Made by a program: the position numbers and the translations under genes
From: Novosphingobium mangrovisedimenti
GTDB lineage: Bacteria; Pseudomonadota; Alphaproteobacteria; Sphingomonadales; Sphingomonadaceae
Assembly (NCBI RefSeq): GCF_025153475.1
Contig: NZ_JANZXA010000014.1
Coordinates: 62,001-126,000, forward strand
Length of the DNA stretch: 64,000 bases
Direction: 5' to 3'
Shown: positions 17,686 through 27,416 of the stretch, piece by piece
How positions within the stretch are numbered: the first letter of the stretch is position 1
Layout: each line of letters opens with the position of its first letter
Notes under the pieces: model-generated
Databases searched by the model: none
What the model saw: the letters and a program-made list of their open reading frames with translations, nothing else
Told to the model about the DNA's origin: nothing

Positions 17686-19734
17686 CCCGAACGCCGGGAC
17701 TTCGGGATAAGCCTCGAGTACCGGCCCCAGCACGTCCTCCAGCGGGCCGAGCCATCGGGCATAGTTCGTCCAGTGGTCGATCCCGGCGGTGAAGATTGGC
17801 TGGCGGACCTGTTCGGAACTGGCGGTCCGCACGGCGCGGTCGTTGTTGTAGAATTCGAGGCAGGCCTGTTCGAAAGGCAGGTCGAGGTGGTCCAGCAGGC
17901 GCCGGATCTCGTGCTCGGTGTTTTTCACCATGTCTTCGTAGATCACCCGGTGGACCGCGCCGGGCTGGGCCGCGTCATAGGCAGCCATGAGGCGCACATA
18001 GTCGCCGTAGTAGCGGCCGATGTCGGTGAGGTCGTAGGTGAAGGTCTGCCCTCGCGCGAAATGCTGTTTCCAGCCCGAGAAGCAACAGGACAGCGGGTGC
18101 CTGCGCGCATCGATGATCTTCGCGTTCGGCAGGATCAGCCTGATGAGGCCGACGTGCTGCCAGTTGTTGGGCATCTTGTCGATGAAATGCGGCTTGTCCG
18201 TCTGGCGGTGCACGCGGGTTCGCTCGATATATTCCTCGCCCAGCCGCGATCGGTCCATGGGCGTGAGGGAGGAAACCATCGCCTGAAAATCGGGGAACTC
18301 GCCTTCGTCCACGCGTGACTGCAGGCGGCCGGCAATGATCATCATTTCCGGCAGTTCCATCGTCCCTTCGACGCGGCTGTGGCTGGAGAGGATCTGCTCG
18401 ACCAGCGTCGAGCCGGAACGCGGCAGGCCGACGATGAAGACGGGATCGGGCGCGGGACAGCCGCCGGCCCCCATTCCCGCGAGGAACGGGGCGGTAAAGG
18501 TGTCCGCCGTGGCCTTGCATTCGGCGGAAAAGCCCTCGGCATCGTGGAGCACCAGTGCGCGGCGCAGGCGATTGCCTTGCTCGTAGTGGCGGAACGAAGC
18601 GGGATAATCCCGGGCATCCTCGAAGGCCTTGCCCAGCGAGAAATGGAGGTGGAAGAGATCTTCCTGGATGTTCGGATCATCCGGCTGGAGGGACGCGAGC
18701 GCCTGTTCCATCGCGGCAATGTCTTCCGCGCCCAGCTTCACCGTCTTCAGGTTGGCCAGGCTCCACCAGGCCTCGCCCATGGTCGGCCGGTGGGTTGCCG
18801 CCTGGCGATAGGCATGAATCGCTTCGGTCTGCTTGCCCTGCGTCTTCAGCACATGGCCGAGATTTTGCCAGACCTGCGAGTGGTCGGGCTTCACGGCGAG
18901 AAGCTCTTCGTAGATTTTCTGCGCACGCTCCTGCTCACCCAGGCGGACGAGCACGGAGGCCTTCAGGAGGTCGTGGCCGGGGCTCCGCATCGGGGAGCCG
19001 ACCAGTACTTCGACATGTTCCAGCGCCTCCGGCAGGCGGTTGCTTTGGAGCAGGAGGCGGATCAGGAAATCGCGCGCCAGATCGAAACCGGGCGCAAGGT
19101 GTACCGCGCGCTCGACCCATGTCAGCGCGTTGGTCATGTCTCCGCGTCGCCAGTTGATTTCCCCGAGCAGGCGGCACGCGGGTGGATCGTCCGGCACGCG
19201 TTCGAGCCGCGTCTTCAGGATCGCCTCGCCCTCGTCGAAGCGGCTTTCGTTCATGGCCATCGCGGCCTTGAGCAGGCCGGGGTCGCGGGAAGAGGCATGG
19301 ACGCCGGAAAGGTCCGCGCGCCAGGCTTCCTCGGCGCGCCCGACCTTGCGAAGTTCCCCCGCCAGCAGGAACCAGCCGCTGGCCACTGCCGGTTGTTTCC
19401 GGGTCAGGTCCTGGAGCGCGGAGATGGCCTGACGGGTCTCGCCTGCTTCGCTTGCCGCCTGCGCGAATTCCCAGATTGCGCCCAGTATGTTCGGTTGTCT
19501 GCGGACCAGTTCGGCAAGCATTGGCATTGCGGCGCGTGGCTCGCCCATCCTGCGCAGGGCCTGCCCTTCGACAAGGATCGCATGGGGATGATCCGGTGCT
19601 GCCCGCAGGATCTCCCGCGCGCCGGCGCATGCGGCCTGCGGATCGGAATCGAGCTGGCGGATGGCCTCGGCCAAAGCGTGTTCCAGCGATCGGCCGGGAC
19701 CGGTCATTTGCTTGTCTGCTGAACGCAACGCCAC
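17668..19734 (-). CDS. TPR-repeat sulfotransferase family protein
   Basis: 688 residues starting at GTG 19734, which has AGGAG five bases upstream. The first about 400 residues are tandem TPR-like helices (for example the ALRRMGEPRAAMPMLAELV, VRLGEQERAQKIYEELLAV and WQNLGHVLKTQGKQTEAIHAYRQA stretches). The C-terminal part is a sulfotransferase domain with the 5'-phosphosulfate loop FIVGLPRSGSTLVEQILSSH and a later RHPLSCCFSGWKQHF 3'-phosphate region. It would transfer sulfate from PAPS to an unknown acceptor. Such TPR-sulfotransferases are recurrent neighbours of TonB receptors in sphingomonads, and one is divergently encoded here. Specific function unknown. Confidence 0.87.
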   Translation of the reverse strand: MALRSADKQMTGPGRSLEHALAEAIRQLDSDPQAACAGAREILRAAPDHPHAILVEGQALRRMGEPRAAMPMLAELVRRQPNILGAIWEFAQAASEAGETRQAISALQDLTRKQPAVASGWFLLAGELRKVGRAEEAWRADLSGVHASSRDPGLLKAAMAMNESRFDEGEAILKTRLERVPDDPPACRLLGEINWRRGDMTNALTWVERAVHLAPGFDLARDFLIRLLLQSNRLPEALEHVEVLVGSPMRSPGHDLLKASVLVRLGEQERAQKIYEELLAVKPDHSQVWQNLGHVLKTQGKQTEAIHAYRQAATHRPTMGEAWWSLANLKTVKLGAEDIAAMEQALASLQPDDPNIQEDLFHLHFSLGKAFEDARDYPASFRHYEQGNRLRRALVLHDAEGFSAECKATADTFTAPFLAGMGAGGCPAPDPVFIVGLPRSGSTLVEQILSSHSRVEGTMELPEMMIIAGRLQSRVDEGEFPDFQAMVSSLTPMDRSRLGEEYIERTRVHRQTDKPHFIDKMPNNWQHVGLIRLILPNAKIIDARRHPLSCCFSGWKQHFARGQTFTYDLTDIGRYYGDYVRLMAAYDAAQPGAVHRVIYEDMVKNTEHEIRRLLDHLDLPFEQACLEFYNNDRAVRTASSEQVRQPIFTAGIDHWTNYARWLGPLEDVLGPVLEAYPEVPAFGNEPRH

Positions 19735-20105
19735 TCTGTCTCCTGGTTCTGCAATCGCGAAATTCGACGTGCCCGGACATCCTTGGTCAGGGGGTTGGCA
19801 ACGTTTGTATTCTGCACTGCAACAATGGTGTTGACAACCGTTGATTCGATGTCATGTTCAGATTTCGGACAGTTGTTCTAGATTCGGTTTTTCAGATTAA
19901 GATATTGGTTTTAAAAATAATAATGTGAGTGCGGCGGGTCTGCTCGCACTTGAGCCGGGTTAGGGGCCGGCGAACTTGGGAGGTTGTCTGACCCTGCGCG
20001 GGCAAGCGCTTTTTTTGCGCGCGCGATAGGGACGCAAGGGCAGTGCGTGGCCATGCGAGCCGAAACCTAATTCGGCCGGGTCAGGACAAAACCAAGGGGG
20101 TTAGA
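19735..20105. other. Divergent intergenic region between sulfotransferase and TonB receptor genes
   Basis: AT-rich for this genome, especially 19860-19930. A TTGACA (19831-19836) on the plus strand could be a -35, but the only -10 at proper spacing (CATGTT, 19853) is poor. No gene is seen. The ribosome-binding site AAGGGGG lies just before the receptor start. Confidence 0.4.
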
Positions 20106-22742
20106 ATGAAAACCGCTCAACGTTCTTTATCCAAGCGAACTCTCGTTCTTCTGAGTTCGTCGACTATTCTCGCAGGGATGACTTTTGGAACCTCGGCGCA
20201 TGCCGCCGAGGATGCACTGGCAGCCGATGCTGCTGTGGAGGCCGATGCTGAATCGACCGAATCCACCCTTGGCGACATCGTCGTGACCGCAACCCGCACG
20301 GCACAGAGCGTGCAGAAGGTGCCGATCTCGATGCAGGCGCTGGCGACGGCCAAGCTGGAACAGCGGCAGGTCAAGAGCATGTCGGACTTTGCCAACCTGC
20401 TGCCCTCGGTCTCCTTCGATGGCCTTGGTCCGGGCCGTCAGAACCCCTATTTCCGAGGCATCGTGCCTGCCGGCGGCCGATATGACGCAACCGGCTATTA
20501 CATCGACGACATGCCTATGATGTCGCTCAGCGCGGGCATCACCAGCGGCTTCCCGGACATCCACGTTTACGACCTCGAACGTGTCGAAGCGCTCGCGGGC
20601 CCGCAAGGCACGCTTTACGGCGCCGGGTCCCTTGCCGGCACGATACGCTTCATTACCAAGAAGCCCGTAATCGGCAAATTCGAGTTCGGATACGATCTCG
20701 AGGTCAACAAGTACGACGCGGGCGATTTCGGCGGCGTGGCCCAGGCCTATGTGAACATCCCGGCCACCGACAATCTGGCGATCCGCGCCATGGGTTTCTA
20801 TCGGCACGATGGCGGTTATATCGACAACGTCCCGGGTACGCTCACGTACAACTTGGGCGACGACAATCCTCTGACTACCTATACGATGACCAACGAGGAG
20901 TTCGTCAAGGACAACTACAACCCGCTCTATTCCTACGGCGCCCGCGTTCAGGCCCTTTGGGAAGTGGCGCCGGGCTGGGACATCACTCCGCAGATCACCG
21001 CCCAAGAGCAGATCGCCTACGGTTATTTCAACTACGACGCATCCACCGAAATCACGGGTGATCACCAGAACCCCGGCGGCGATCTCGTCGTCCACGACTA
21101 TGAAGAGACCCGCCAGCTCGACAGGTGGTTCCAGGCATCGCTGGCCATTCACGGCCATATCGGCGACTTCGACCTGGTTTCGTCCACCGGCTACTACAAG
21201 CGCCGGATCAAGCTGATCAACGACTATACTTACTATACCGTCGCTTACGATCAGTTCTCGTACTACGAAAATTATCTCCAGTTCTTCGACCGTAATGGCG
21301 AGGTCATCAACCCGACGCAGTATACGAAGGGCAATTCGTTCCAGGATAAGTTCAACCAGGAAATCCGCATTACAACGCCGAAGAGCTGGCCGTTCGACGT
21401 GACGGTGGGCGGCTTCTATCAATGGCAGAAGAACAAGATCAACAATGACTATGCCACGCATGGTCTGGACGACATCATCGGATACACCGCTGGCGGTTCC
21501 TATTCCGAAGGGGGTAACACCACGACTCTCGACGGTTTCGGGATTCCGATCGCAGATGGTGGCACCATGATCACTCTTCCCGCTGCCCTGAGGCGCGAAG
21601 CCTTCTACCTGAGTGAGTCCAATCTGACCTTGAAGGACTCGGCGCTCTTCGCCGAGGGCCATTATGAGATCGTGCCGAACCTGACGCTCACGGCCGGCCT
21701 GCGCTATTTCTGGACGGAATCCGCGTTGATCGGCTGGGGCGGCATTGCGGGTAAGGCGCGAAATTCGTCTTCTGCCTGGTATTTCCCGACCAGTTCGGTC
21801 GGCTGCCCGGTTCCGTTCACGGATCGACTGGACTGCGTCAGCACCAACCCGCTCGCGGCAGACAAGACCAACCGGTACAAGGAAGATGGCGAAACGCACA
21901 AGGTGGCTCTGACCTGGCAAATCGAGCCCAGCAAGATGGTGTACTTCAACTACTCGACCGGTTTTCGACCGGGCGGTGCGAACTCGCCTGTCAGTATCCG
22001 CGGCACTGCGGTTCCCGCGCCTTCCTACAAGGCCGAAACGCTGACCAACTTCGAGTTCGGCTTCAAGACGACGTGGGCCAACATCTTCAGGTTGAACGCG
22101 GCCGTCTATTACGAACAGTGGAAGGACATTCAGTACGGGGTGCAGGTGATCGGCGCGGCCGGTGGCGGCTTTACCGGCAACGCGGGTGACGCTCGTGTCT
22201 ATGGTGTCGAATTCGACGCTGACCTCAAGCTGGGCGACGTCACCATTTCGACCTCGGGAGCCTATACCGACGCCGCGCTGGATGGCAATTTCTGCGCCTA
22301 TCACATTGTTGGAGAGGCCGGCTTCGCGCAGTACGACTCGTGTACCGAGGAAGACGGGAATATTGCTGCCAAATCCGGCACGCGCCTTCCGCGTCAGCCG
22401 AAGTTCAAGGGCAATACCTCGGTCAGGTATGAAACCGACCTGTCCAATGAGCTCTCCGGTTATGTCCAGGGCGTGGCCTATTACCAGACCGGGGCAACGC
22501 AGGACCTGAATGAGACGTATGCCGAACTGCTGGGCGATACGAGTGGCTTCACGTCGTTCGACCTCTCCTTCGGCCTGAAGAAAGACGGATGGGGAGCTGA
22601 GATCTTCGTTCAGAATGTGTTCGACAAGCGTGGCTGGCTTACGAAGAACACGTTCTGTCAGATCCAGGTCTGCGAACATTCCTCGCGTGTCTACCCGATC
22701 AAGCCCCGCTTCATGGGCATTCGGTTCGGGCAGAAATTCTAA
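20106..22742 (+). CDS. TonB-dependent outer membrane receptor (large)
   Basis: About 878 residues from ATG 20106, after AAGGGGGTTAGA. Signal peptide MKTAQRSLSKRTLVLLSSST...SAHAAED. A TonB box-like DIVVTATRTAQS is followed by the plug (VPISMQALATAKLEQRQVKS; RVEALAGPQGTLYGAGSLAG) and a barrel ending FMGIRFGQKF with a terminal Phe. A Cys pair (CQIQVC) lies in the last extracellular or strand region. It sits between a TPR-sulfotransferase gene and the convergent amine dehydrogenase operon, so it could import an amine or peptide, but nothing in the sequence fixes the ligand. Confidence 0.93.
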   Translation: MKTAQRSLSKRTLVLLSSSTILAGMTFGTSAHAAEDALAADAAVEADAESTESTLGDIVVTATRTAQSVQKVPISMQALATAKLEQRQVKSMSDFANLLPSVSFDGLGPGRQNPYFRGIVPAGGRYDATGYYIDDMPMMSLSAGITSGFPDIHVYDLERVEALAGPQGTLYGAGSLAGTIRFITKKPVIGKFEFGYDLEVNKYDAGDFGGVAQAYVNIPATDNLAIRAMGFYRHDGGYIDNVPGTLTYNLGDDNPLTTYTMTNEEFVKDNYNPLYSYGARVQALWEVAPGWDITPQITAQEQIAYGYFNYDASTEITGDHQNPGGDLVVHDYEETRQLDRWFQASLAIHGHIGDFDLVSSTGYYKRRIKLINDYTYYTVAYDQFSYYENYLQFFDRNGEVINPTQYTKGNSFQDKFNQEIRITTPKSWPFDVTVGGFYQWQKNKINNDYATHGLDDIIGYTAGGSYSEGGNTTTLDGFGIPIADGGTMITLPAALRREAFYLSESNLTLKDSALFAEGHYEIVPNLTLTAGLRYFWTESALIGWGGIAGKARNSSSAWYFPTSSVGCPVPFTDRLDCVSTNPLAADKTNRYKEDGETHKVALTWQIEPSKMVYFNYSTGFRPGGANSPVSIRGTAVPAPSYKAETLTNFEFGFKTTWANIFRLNAAVYYEQWKDIQYGVQVIGAAGGGFTGNAGDARVYGVEFDADLKLGDVTISTSGAYTDAALDGNFCAYHIVGEAGFAQYDSCTEEDGNIAAKSGTRLPRQPKFKGNTSVRYETDLSNELSGYVQGVAYYQTGATQDLNETYAELLGDTSGFTSFDLSFGLKKDGWGAEIFVQNVFDKRGWLTKNTFCQIQVCEHSSRVYPIKPRFMGIRFGQKF

Positions 22743-22764
22743 GTTCCTGACGGAAAGACTCTTC

Positions 22765-22803
22765 GGCCCGCTGCGGATATTCCGCAGCGGGCCTCTTTTT
22801 TTT
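22765..22803 (+). terminator. Strong rho-independent terminator after the TonB receptor gene
   Basis: A perfect 13-base stem (GGCCCGCTGCGGA 22765-22777 / TCCGCAGCGGGCC 22781-22793), a TAT loop, then TCTTTTTTTT. It separates the receptor from the convergent qhpE end. Confidence 0.93.
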
Positions 22804-22840
22804 AAGCGCGAAGTTTCGAAGCTGGCGGTTCGCGGCCGGC

Positions 22841-23548
22841 TTATGCGCAGAGCGCGGCGCGCACGGCCTCGATACGGCTGTCGCCGGCAATCGGCGCATC
22901 CAGACGCTCGAGCGCGCAGGCGACAAAGCCTGACATCTGCGCGGTCGCGAAGCTGATGCCATGGATGTTGCGGCGAAGCGCAACGCCTGGAATGGGCCTG
23001 GGGTATCCGGACGCGAAGAAGCACCCGGACCCGTCGGTTGCCGGGCGGTAGGTTTCGCGCGGGCAGTCCCAGTCGAGGTCGACGGCCAGAACGCCTTCCA
23101 GCGCCCCGGGATAGCAGGGGGGGCCGCCGACGGCGCGGGGGGCCACGACGATCACGCCTTTTTCTTCTGCCCTTTCGATCGCGGCGGCAAAGCTCGGGGC
23201 ATGGGCCGGATTGGTCGAACCCAGGCTCAGGTTCACGATGTCCACGCCCTGTTCGATGGCCCAGTCGATTGCGGTGATCAGGGCATGGCCGGTGGTCTTC
23301 AGCCCCTCATGGAATACCCGGATGGGTATGCACGAGGCTTCGGGCGCCTTCTCCTGGATCGCGGCTGTCACGGCGGTTCCGTGTCCAAGCCGATCGAGCG
23401 TTGCGTCGTCCACTGCATCGATGGTTCCATCGCCGCGAACGCTTATACCCGGAAGCAGGCGCGAAGCCTCGATATGGCTGTGTTGCGGGTGGATGCCGCT
23501 GTCGATGACGGCGATGCGAACGCCGCGTCCTGTCGCTGCAATGCTCAT
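22841..23548 (-). CDS. qhpE: QhpE, subtilisin-like serine protease for amine dehydrogenase gamma-subunit processing
   Basis: 235 residues starting at ATG 23548. It has an S8 catalytic triad: Asp in VIDSGIHPQHSH, His in GHGTAV, Ser in ISFATAQMSG (usual GTSxAxP). There is no signal peptide and no propeptide, so it is cytosolic. In characterised quinohemoprotein amine dehydrogenase operons QhpE removes the leader of the cross-linked QhpC peptide. Being last in a complete qhp operon, one base after qhpF, supports that role here. The short length for a subtilase fits this dedicated branch. Confidence 0.85.
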   Translation of the reverse strand: MSIAATGRGVRIAVIDSGIHPQHSHIEASRLLPGISVRGDGTIDAVDDATLDRLGHGTAVTAAIQEKAPEASCIPIRVFHEGLKTTGHALITAIDWAIEQGVDIVNLSLGSTNPAHAPSFAAAIERAEEKGVIVVAPRAVGGPPCYPGALEGVLAVDLDWDCPRETYRPATDGSGCFFASGYPRPIPGVALRRNIHGISFATAQMSGFVACALERLDAPIAGDSRIEAVRAALCA

Positions 23549-23549
23549 T

Positions 23550-25286
23550 TCAGTGCGTCCGCCCGAGCACTTCCTCGGCCTTCCTGACGGCGACCTTTCC
23601 ATCGTTCAGGGTGATCGTCATGTCGGCAATTTCCGCGAGCGCGGGCTTGTGGGTGATGACGACGATCGTGGCCGAGGGCAGGGCCTGTCGCAGCCCTTGC
23701 GCGACAAGGCGCTCCGTCTCGGCGTCGAGGGCCGCCGTCGGCTCGTCGAGCAGCAGCACGGAAGGGCGGCGCAACAGGGCGCGGGCGAGCGCGACGCGAT
23801 GCCGTTCGCCCGCGGACAGGGCCTGACCGCGCTCGCCCGTGCGCGTGGCGAGACCCTCGGGCAGGCGGGCGATCAGCGGGCCCAGGCCGGCCAGCCGCGC
23901 GGCTTCGGCAATATCCTGGTCCGATGCGTCCGGCCAGGCGAAGGCGATGTTGTTCGCCAGGCTGTCGTTGAACAGGTGCGGTGCCTGATCGACGAGCACG
24001 ATCGCACGCCGCAGATCGTCGAGCCTGAGCGCGCGCAAATCGGTTCCGTCGGCTTCGACGCGGCCTTCGTCGGGGTCGAGAAAGCGGACCATCAGATCGG
24101 CCATGCTCGACTTGCCGGTGCCGCTCGGCCCCAGGATCGCGCAGAAGCGGCCTGCCGGGATGAACAGGTCGACCGCGTCGAGAATGGTCCTGCCGTCGTG
24201 GCGGAACGTCACGTTATCGAAGCGAAGGCCTTCGTGCAGCCCGTCGAAGGGCAGGGCGTCGGGGCTGTCGGTTACGTCGGGACGGGTGTCGAACAGGGTG
24301 AAGATGCGGCCCAGCGATACCCGCGCCGAGGCCAGGCCCGATACCAGCCCCATCAGCACCTGGATCGGGGAGAAGAGCCGGGACTGGTAGGTCATGAATG
24401 CCACCAGCGTGCCGATCGTCATCTTGCCGGCAAAGATCTGCGCGCCGCCATAGAGAATGATCGCGGAACTCGATGCGGTCAGCAGCGTGCCGGGCAAGGC
24501 GCCCGCCGTGAACGAGGTAAGCTGCATTTTCAGCATGGCCGAAACGAAAGCGTCGTTGCGCTTGCGGAACCGGCCGATTTCGTGGGGTTCTGCACTCAGG
24601 GAGGTGACGGTGCGCATGCCCATGACGGTATCGACCAGCAGGCTGCCGAGATCCGCGCCCCTTTCGCGCATCACCCGCGTCAGCGCCGTCAGCTTGCGCT
24701 GATAATGAACGAAGAGGGCGATGCACAGGGGGATGACGACGACGCCGATCACGAACATCACCGGATCGAGCCACAGCATCATCACCACGCAGCCGACGAG
24801 CATGAGCACGTTGCTGAGAACCGAAAGGAGGGAGTCCGCCGTCACGCGCTGGATGTCGCTGACATCGCTGTTGATCCGCGACATGAGGTCGCCGAGGCGA
24901 AAGCGTGCGTAGAAGCGCGGTGAAAGCCGCTGCAGATGCCGCAGCAGGCTGGCGCGGATGTCGAACAGCATGTCCGCGGACGCCGAGACGTAGCGATAAC
25001 TGGAAAGCATGTTCAGCGCGAAGCCGCCCAGCGAGACCAGGATCATGGCTCCTGCGATCTGGATCAGCGCCTGCATGTCGCCACGGAGCAGCGCCTTGTC
25101 GATCATCAGCTTCGACAGATAGGGCTGCATGAGATTGAGCGATGTAGACAGTAGGCTGAGCACGAGGACAAGAGCCAGCGGCCGGTAATAGGGGCGAAGG
25201 AACGGCACCAGCCTGCGGTAGCTTGACCAGCCCGGTATCTCGTCGGTTGCGGGCGGCCCGCCCTGTCCGCCTGCCCCGGGAATCAT
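23550..25286 (-). CDS. qhpF: QhpF, ABC transporter (membrane and ATPase domains fused) for gamma-subunit export
   Basis: 578 residues. The N-terminal half is a type I exporter membrane domain with about six helices from residue 30 to 320. The C-terminal ATPase has Walker A GPSGTGKSS near residue 385, signature LSAGERHR near 487, Walker B LLLDEPTAALD near 512, and H-loop VVITHKP. In qhp systems this transporter moves the processed gamma subunit to the periplasm. Its start overlaps the qhpG stop by four bases (ATGA) and it ends two bases before qhpE. The generic alternative is a lipid or peptide exporter, but the operon context is strong. Confidence 0.87.
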   Translation of the reverse strand: MIPGAGGQGGPPATDEIPGWSSYRRLVPFLRPYYRPLALVLVLSLLSTSLNLMQPYLSKLMIDKALLRGDMQALIQIAGAMILVSLGGFALNMLSSYRYVSASADMLFDIRASLLRHLQRLSPRFYARFRLGDLMSRINSDVSDIQRVTADSLLSVLSNVLMLVGCVVMMLWLDPVMFVIGVVVIPLCIALFVHYQRKLTALTRVMRERGADLGSLLVDTVMGMRTVTSLSAEPHEIGRFRKRNDAFVSAMLKMQLTSFTAGALPGTLLTASSSAIILYGGAQIFAGKMTIGTLVAFMTYQSRLFSPIQVLMGLVSGLASARVSLGRIFTLFDTRPDVTDSPDALPFDGLHEGLRFDNVTFRHDGRTILDAVDLFIPAGRFCAILGPSGTGKSSMADLMVRFLDPDEGRVEADGTDLRALRLDDLRRAIVLVDQAPHLFNDSLANNIAFAWPDASDQDIAEAARLAGLGPLIARLPEGLATRTGERGQALSAGERHRVALARALLRRPSVLLLDEPTAALDAETERLVAQGLRQALPSATIVVITHKPALAEIADMTITLNDGKVAVRKAEEVLGRTH

Positions 25287-26278
25287 GCCGCCAGTTCCCG
25301 TCGCACGAGCCGGAAGCCTTCCAGCGTATACCGCGGCGGTGGCTCACGTTCGAGCCGGGCGCTGCATGCCGCGAAACCGTCGGCCAGTGCCTCCTGCTGC
25401 GCGCGCCACCAGGGGCCGGTCCCGCCGGAGGTGTAGAATTCCGAAGACAGGCGCAGATGGCGCCGCATGGCTGCCGTCATCATCGCCCGGTAATGGCCGA
25501 TCAGCGGCGCGCTGTCCTCTCCTTCGTGACAGGCACGGACGATGGCCGAGGCCAGGATCGCCTGCCGGACGGCCAGCGCGGTCCCGTCGCCGCAAATCGG
25601 GTCGAACGCCATGGATGTGGATCCGCACAATAGTGTGCCCTGATCGGCCATGACGGAAAGCATGCGCGGCGTCGTGTCGAATTGGGCCACGCGATCCGCG
25701 TCCACAGCGATGCGCGGGGCGAGGTATCGGCTCTGCCCCATAAGCTGTGCGCAGCCCGCACCGATGGCAAGCAGCCAGCCGCTGCTGGCGGAGGACGGGA
25801 TCATGAACAGCCACCCGTCCTCCACCGCCTCGATCCAGCAGGCATCGGCATCGTCTGGCTCGAGCAGGCGGACCGGTGCGGTTTCACCCGTACGATTGCC
25901 GAAACGAACGATCGGGGTGTCGGCGACGGGGTGTGTGGTGCTGATGGTGAATATCGGCTGGCCCGGCATTCCGGTATCGCCGGACGGCGCGAAATCCAGG
26001 TCGCCGGCACCGAGCATCGCCGCCTGATGGGGCAGGGAAACCGGATCCTGTCCGCCCCAGGCTACAATCCGCCGGGTTATGCGGGGCCTGTCCGAGAACA
26101 GGTCGGGCAGTCCCAGCGTTTCCCGCAGAAGCGCCCGCGCGGCATCGCTGAGCATCAGCGCGGGCACCGCCGCTCTCGCATCGGGCATCCAGCGGACGGT
26201 TGCGCCAGCCTGGCCGAGCAAATGGTCGCAACACGCAGCCGCCACGCCGCCGCCGGTGATGTCAACCGTCCACGTCAC
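25283..26278 (-). CDS. qhpG: QhpG, FAD-dependent monooxygenase for CTQ cofactor formation
   Basis: About 331 residues if it starts at GTG 26278, two bases after the qhpB stop. Upstream in-frame starts would extend into qhpB and lack a ribosome-binding site. The N-terminus VTWTVDITGGGVAAACCDHLL is a Rossmann FAD-binding motif with a GGG variant. A later FDPICGDGTALAVRQAI matches the GD motif of flavin monooxygenases. Family knowledge: QhpG dihydroxylates the gamma-subunit tryptophan to start CTQ quinone formation. It resembles tryptophan halogenase/hydroxylase folds but is short, like other QhpG proteins. No signal peptide, so it acts in the cytosol before export. Confidence 0.82.
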   Translation of the reverse strand: MTWTVDITGGGVAAACCDHLLGQAGATVRWMPDARAAVPALMLSDAARALLRETLGLPDLFSDRPRITRRIVAWGGQDPVSLPHQAAMLGAGDLDFAPSGDTGMPGQPIFTISTTHPVADTPIVRFGNRTGETAPVRLLEPDDADACWIEAVEDGWLFMIPSSASSGWLLAIGAGCAQLMGQSRYLAPRIAVDADRVAQFDTTPRMLSVMADQGTLLCGSTSMAFDPICGDGTALAVRQAILASAIVRACHEGEDSAPLIGHYRAMMTAAMRRHLRLSSEFYTSGGTGPWWRAQQEALADGFAACSARLEREPPPRYTLEGFRLVRRELAA

Positions 26279-26280
26279 GC

Positions 26281-27366
26281 TCAGGGCAGGGTCAGGAGGC
26301 CCGCCATGGTGATGTCGTTCGTCAGTTCCCAATCTTGCTCAAACTTCAGTGTCTTCGCGTCGTAGACGGCGATGTCGTAGCCGGCGCCGTAGATATACAG
26401 CTTCTGGCCATCGCGCGACATGCCGAAATAGAAGCGCGAACGGCAGGGGAATTCGGCCTTGTCGAGCGCGGTATTGGTCGTCAGGTCGAAATGCCAGAAC
26501 TCGCAGCGCTTGTTCCCGTACTTGCCCATGACGGCGACGGTATAGCCGTCCTTGCCGTCGGGCGACACTTCCAGCCCGGCCATCTGCTCGGGCGCAGGAC
26601 CGATGGGCTTGAAGTCGAACGTACGCGCCTTGAGGTCGAACCTGGCGACGCCGAACACCTTGTTGTGGATGTAGGGATCCTGCGAATTGAAGACCGAAAC
26701 GAAGACGCCCGGCTCGCGCAGCGTTTCAAGACCGCCGCCCATGCCGACGTCCTGCATTCCCGGGAAATCGGGCTTTTCGAGGTCGAGCCGCTCGACCACC
26801 TTGAGGTCGCTGGTGTCGACGATCAGGACCTTCTTGTCGAAGACATAGAGCGTCTTGCCGTCGGGCGCCATGGCCAGCCGCGTGCGGTAGCCCGGGCCTT
26901 CGTCCTTGGGATCGAAGTCGACCGCCTTGACGACCTGCCCGGTCTTCAGATCGACCTTCATGAAACGCGGCTTGCTGAGCCGGTAGAGGTCGACTTCCTT
27001 GTCGATGCGCTTGCCGATGATGTAGAAATAGCGCCCGCTCGGATCGGGCACGCCGCCCGAGAAGCGGTAGCGCGTTGCCGGGTTGTTGAGGCTCAGCTTC
27101 GAAATGATCTTGCGCGAGGCGGTGTCCATCACCTCGATGCCGCCCGTGGTCAGCGTCGTGATGTAGATCCGCTTGCCGTCGGCAGAGAACTGCAGGTGGG
27201 TCGGAAGTCCCGTATCCAGCGTGATCTTCTGCTCAACCTTGCCCGTGGTGTCGTCGACCATCTGGATCTGGTCGGGATAGCCGCCAAGCACGATCGTGGC
27301 AGCCTGGGCCGAAACGGCGGCGGTGGTGGCGCAAAGCGCCGCGAGTGCAAGGCGAAACGTCTTCAT
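26281..27366 (-). CDS. qhpB: QhpB, quinohemoprotein amine dehydrogenase beta subunit (seven-bladed propeller)
   Basis: 361 residues from ATG 27366 (GAGGAAGAG upstream) with a signal peptide MKTFRLALAALCATTAAVSAQA. The mature part is a YVTN-like beta-propeller, with repeated units such as GKRIYITTLTTGGIEVMDTASRK, PDGKTLYVFDKKVLIVDTSDLKVVERL, and ...KLYIYGAGYDIAVYDAKTLKFEQ. In QHNDH the beta subunit forms the propeller that packs against the CTQ-bearing gamma subunit and helps shape the active site. It acts in the periplasm. It lies directly downstream of qhpC, 50 bases away. Confidence 0.9.
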   Translation of the reverse strand: MKTFRLALAALCATTAAVSAQAATIVLGGYPDQIQMVDDTTGKVEQKITLDTGLPTHLQFSADGKRIYITTLTTGGIEVMDTASRKIISKLSLNNPATRYRFSGGVPDPSGRYFYIIGKRIDKEVDLYRLSKPRFMKVDLKTGQVVKAVDFDPKDEGPGYRTRLAMAPDGKTLYVFDKKVLIVDTSDLKVVERLDLEKPDFPGMQDVGMGGGLETLREPGVFVSVFNSQDPYIHNKVFGVARFDLKARTFDFKPIGPAPEQMAGLEVSPDGKDGYTVAVMGKYGNKRCEFWHFDLTTNTALDKAEFPCRSRFYFGMSRDGQKLYIYGAGYDIAVYDAKTLKFEQDWELTNDITMAGLLTLP

Positions 27367-27416
27367 GCTGAGGTCTCTTCCTCGTGAAATGCGTCTGGGC
27401 GGATGCGGTCCGTCGA

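Noticed and set aside
20127..23024. 965-codon open frame on the minus strand across the second TonB receptor
   Set aside because: It is opposite a well-supported receptor gene, has no family motifs and arises from GC-rich codon third positions. Similar long antisense frames over 416-1597, 2361-3992, 4998-6833, 8516-10885, 15575-17458 and 43982-45637 were rejected for the same reason.
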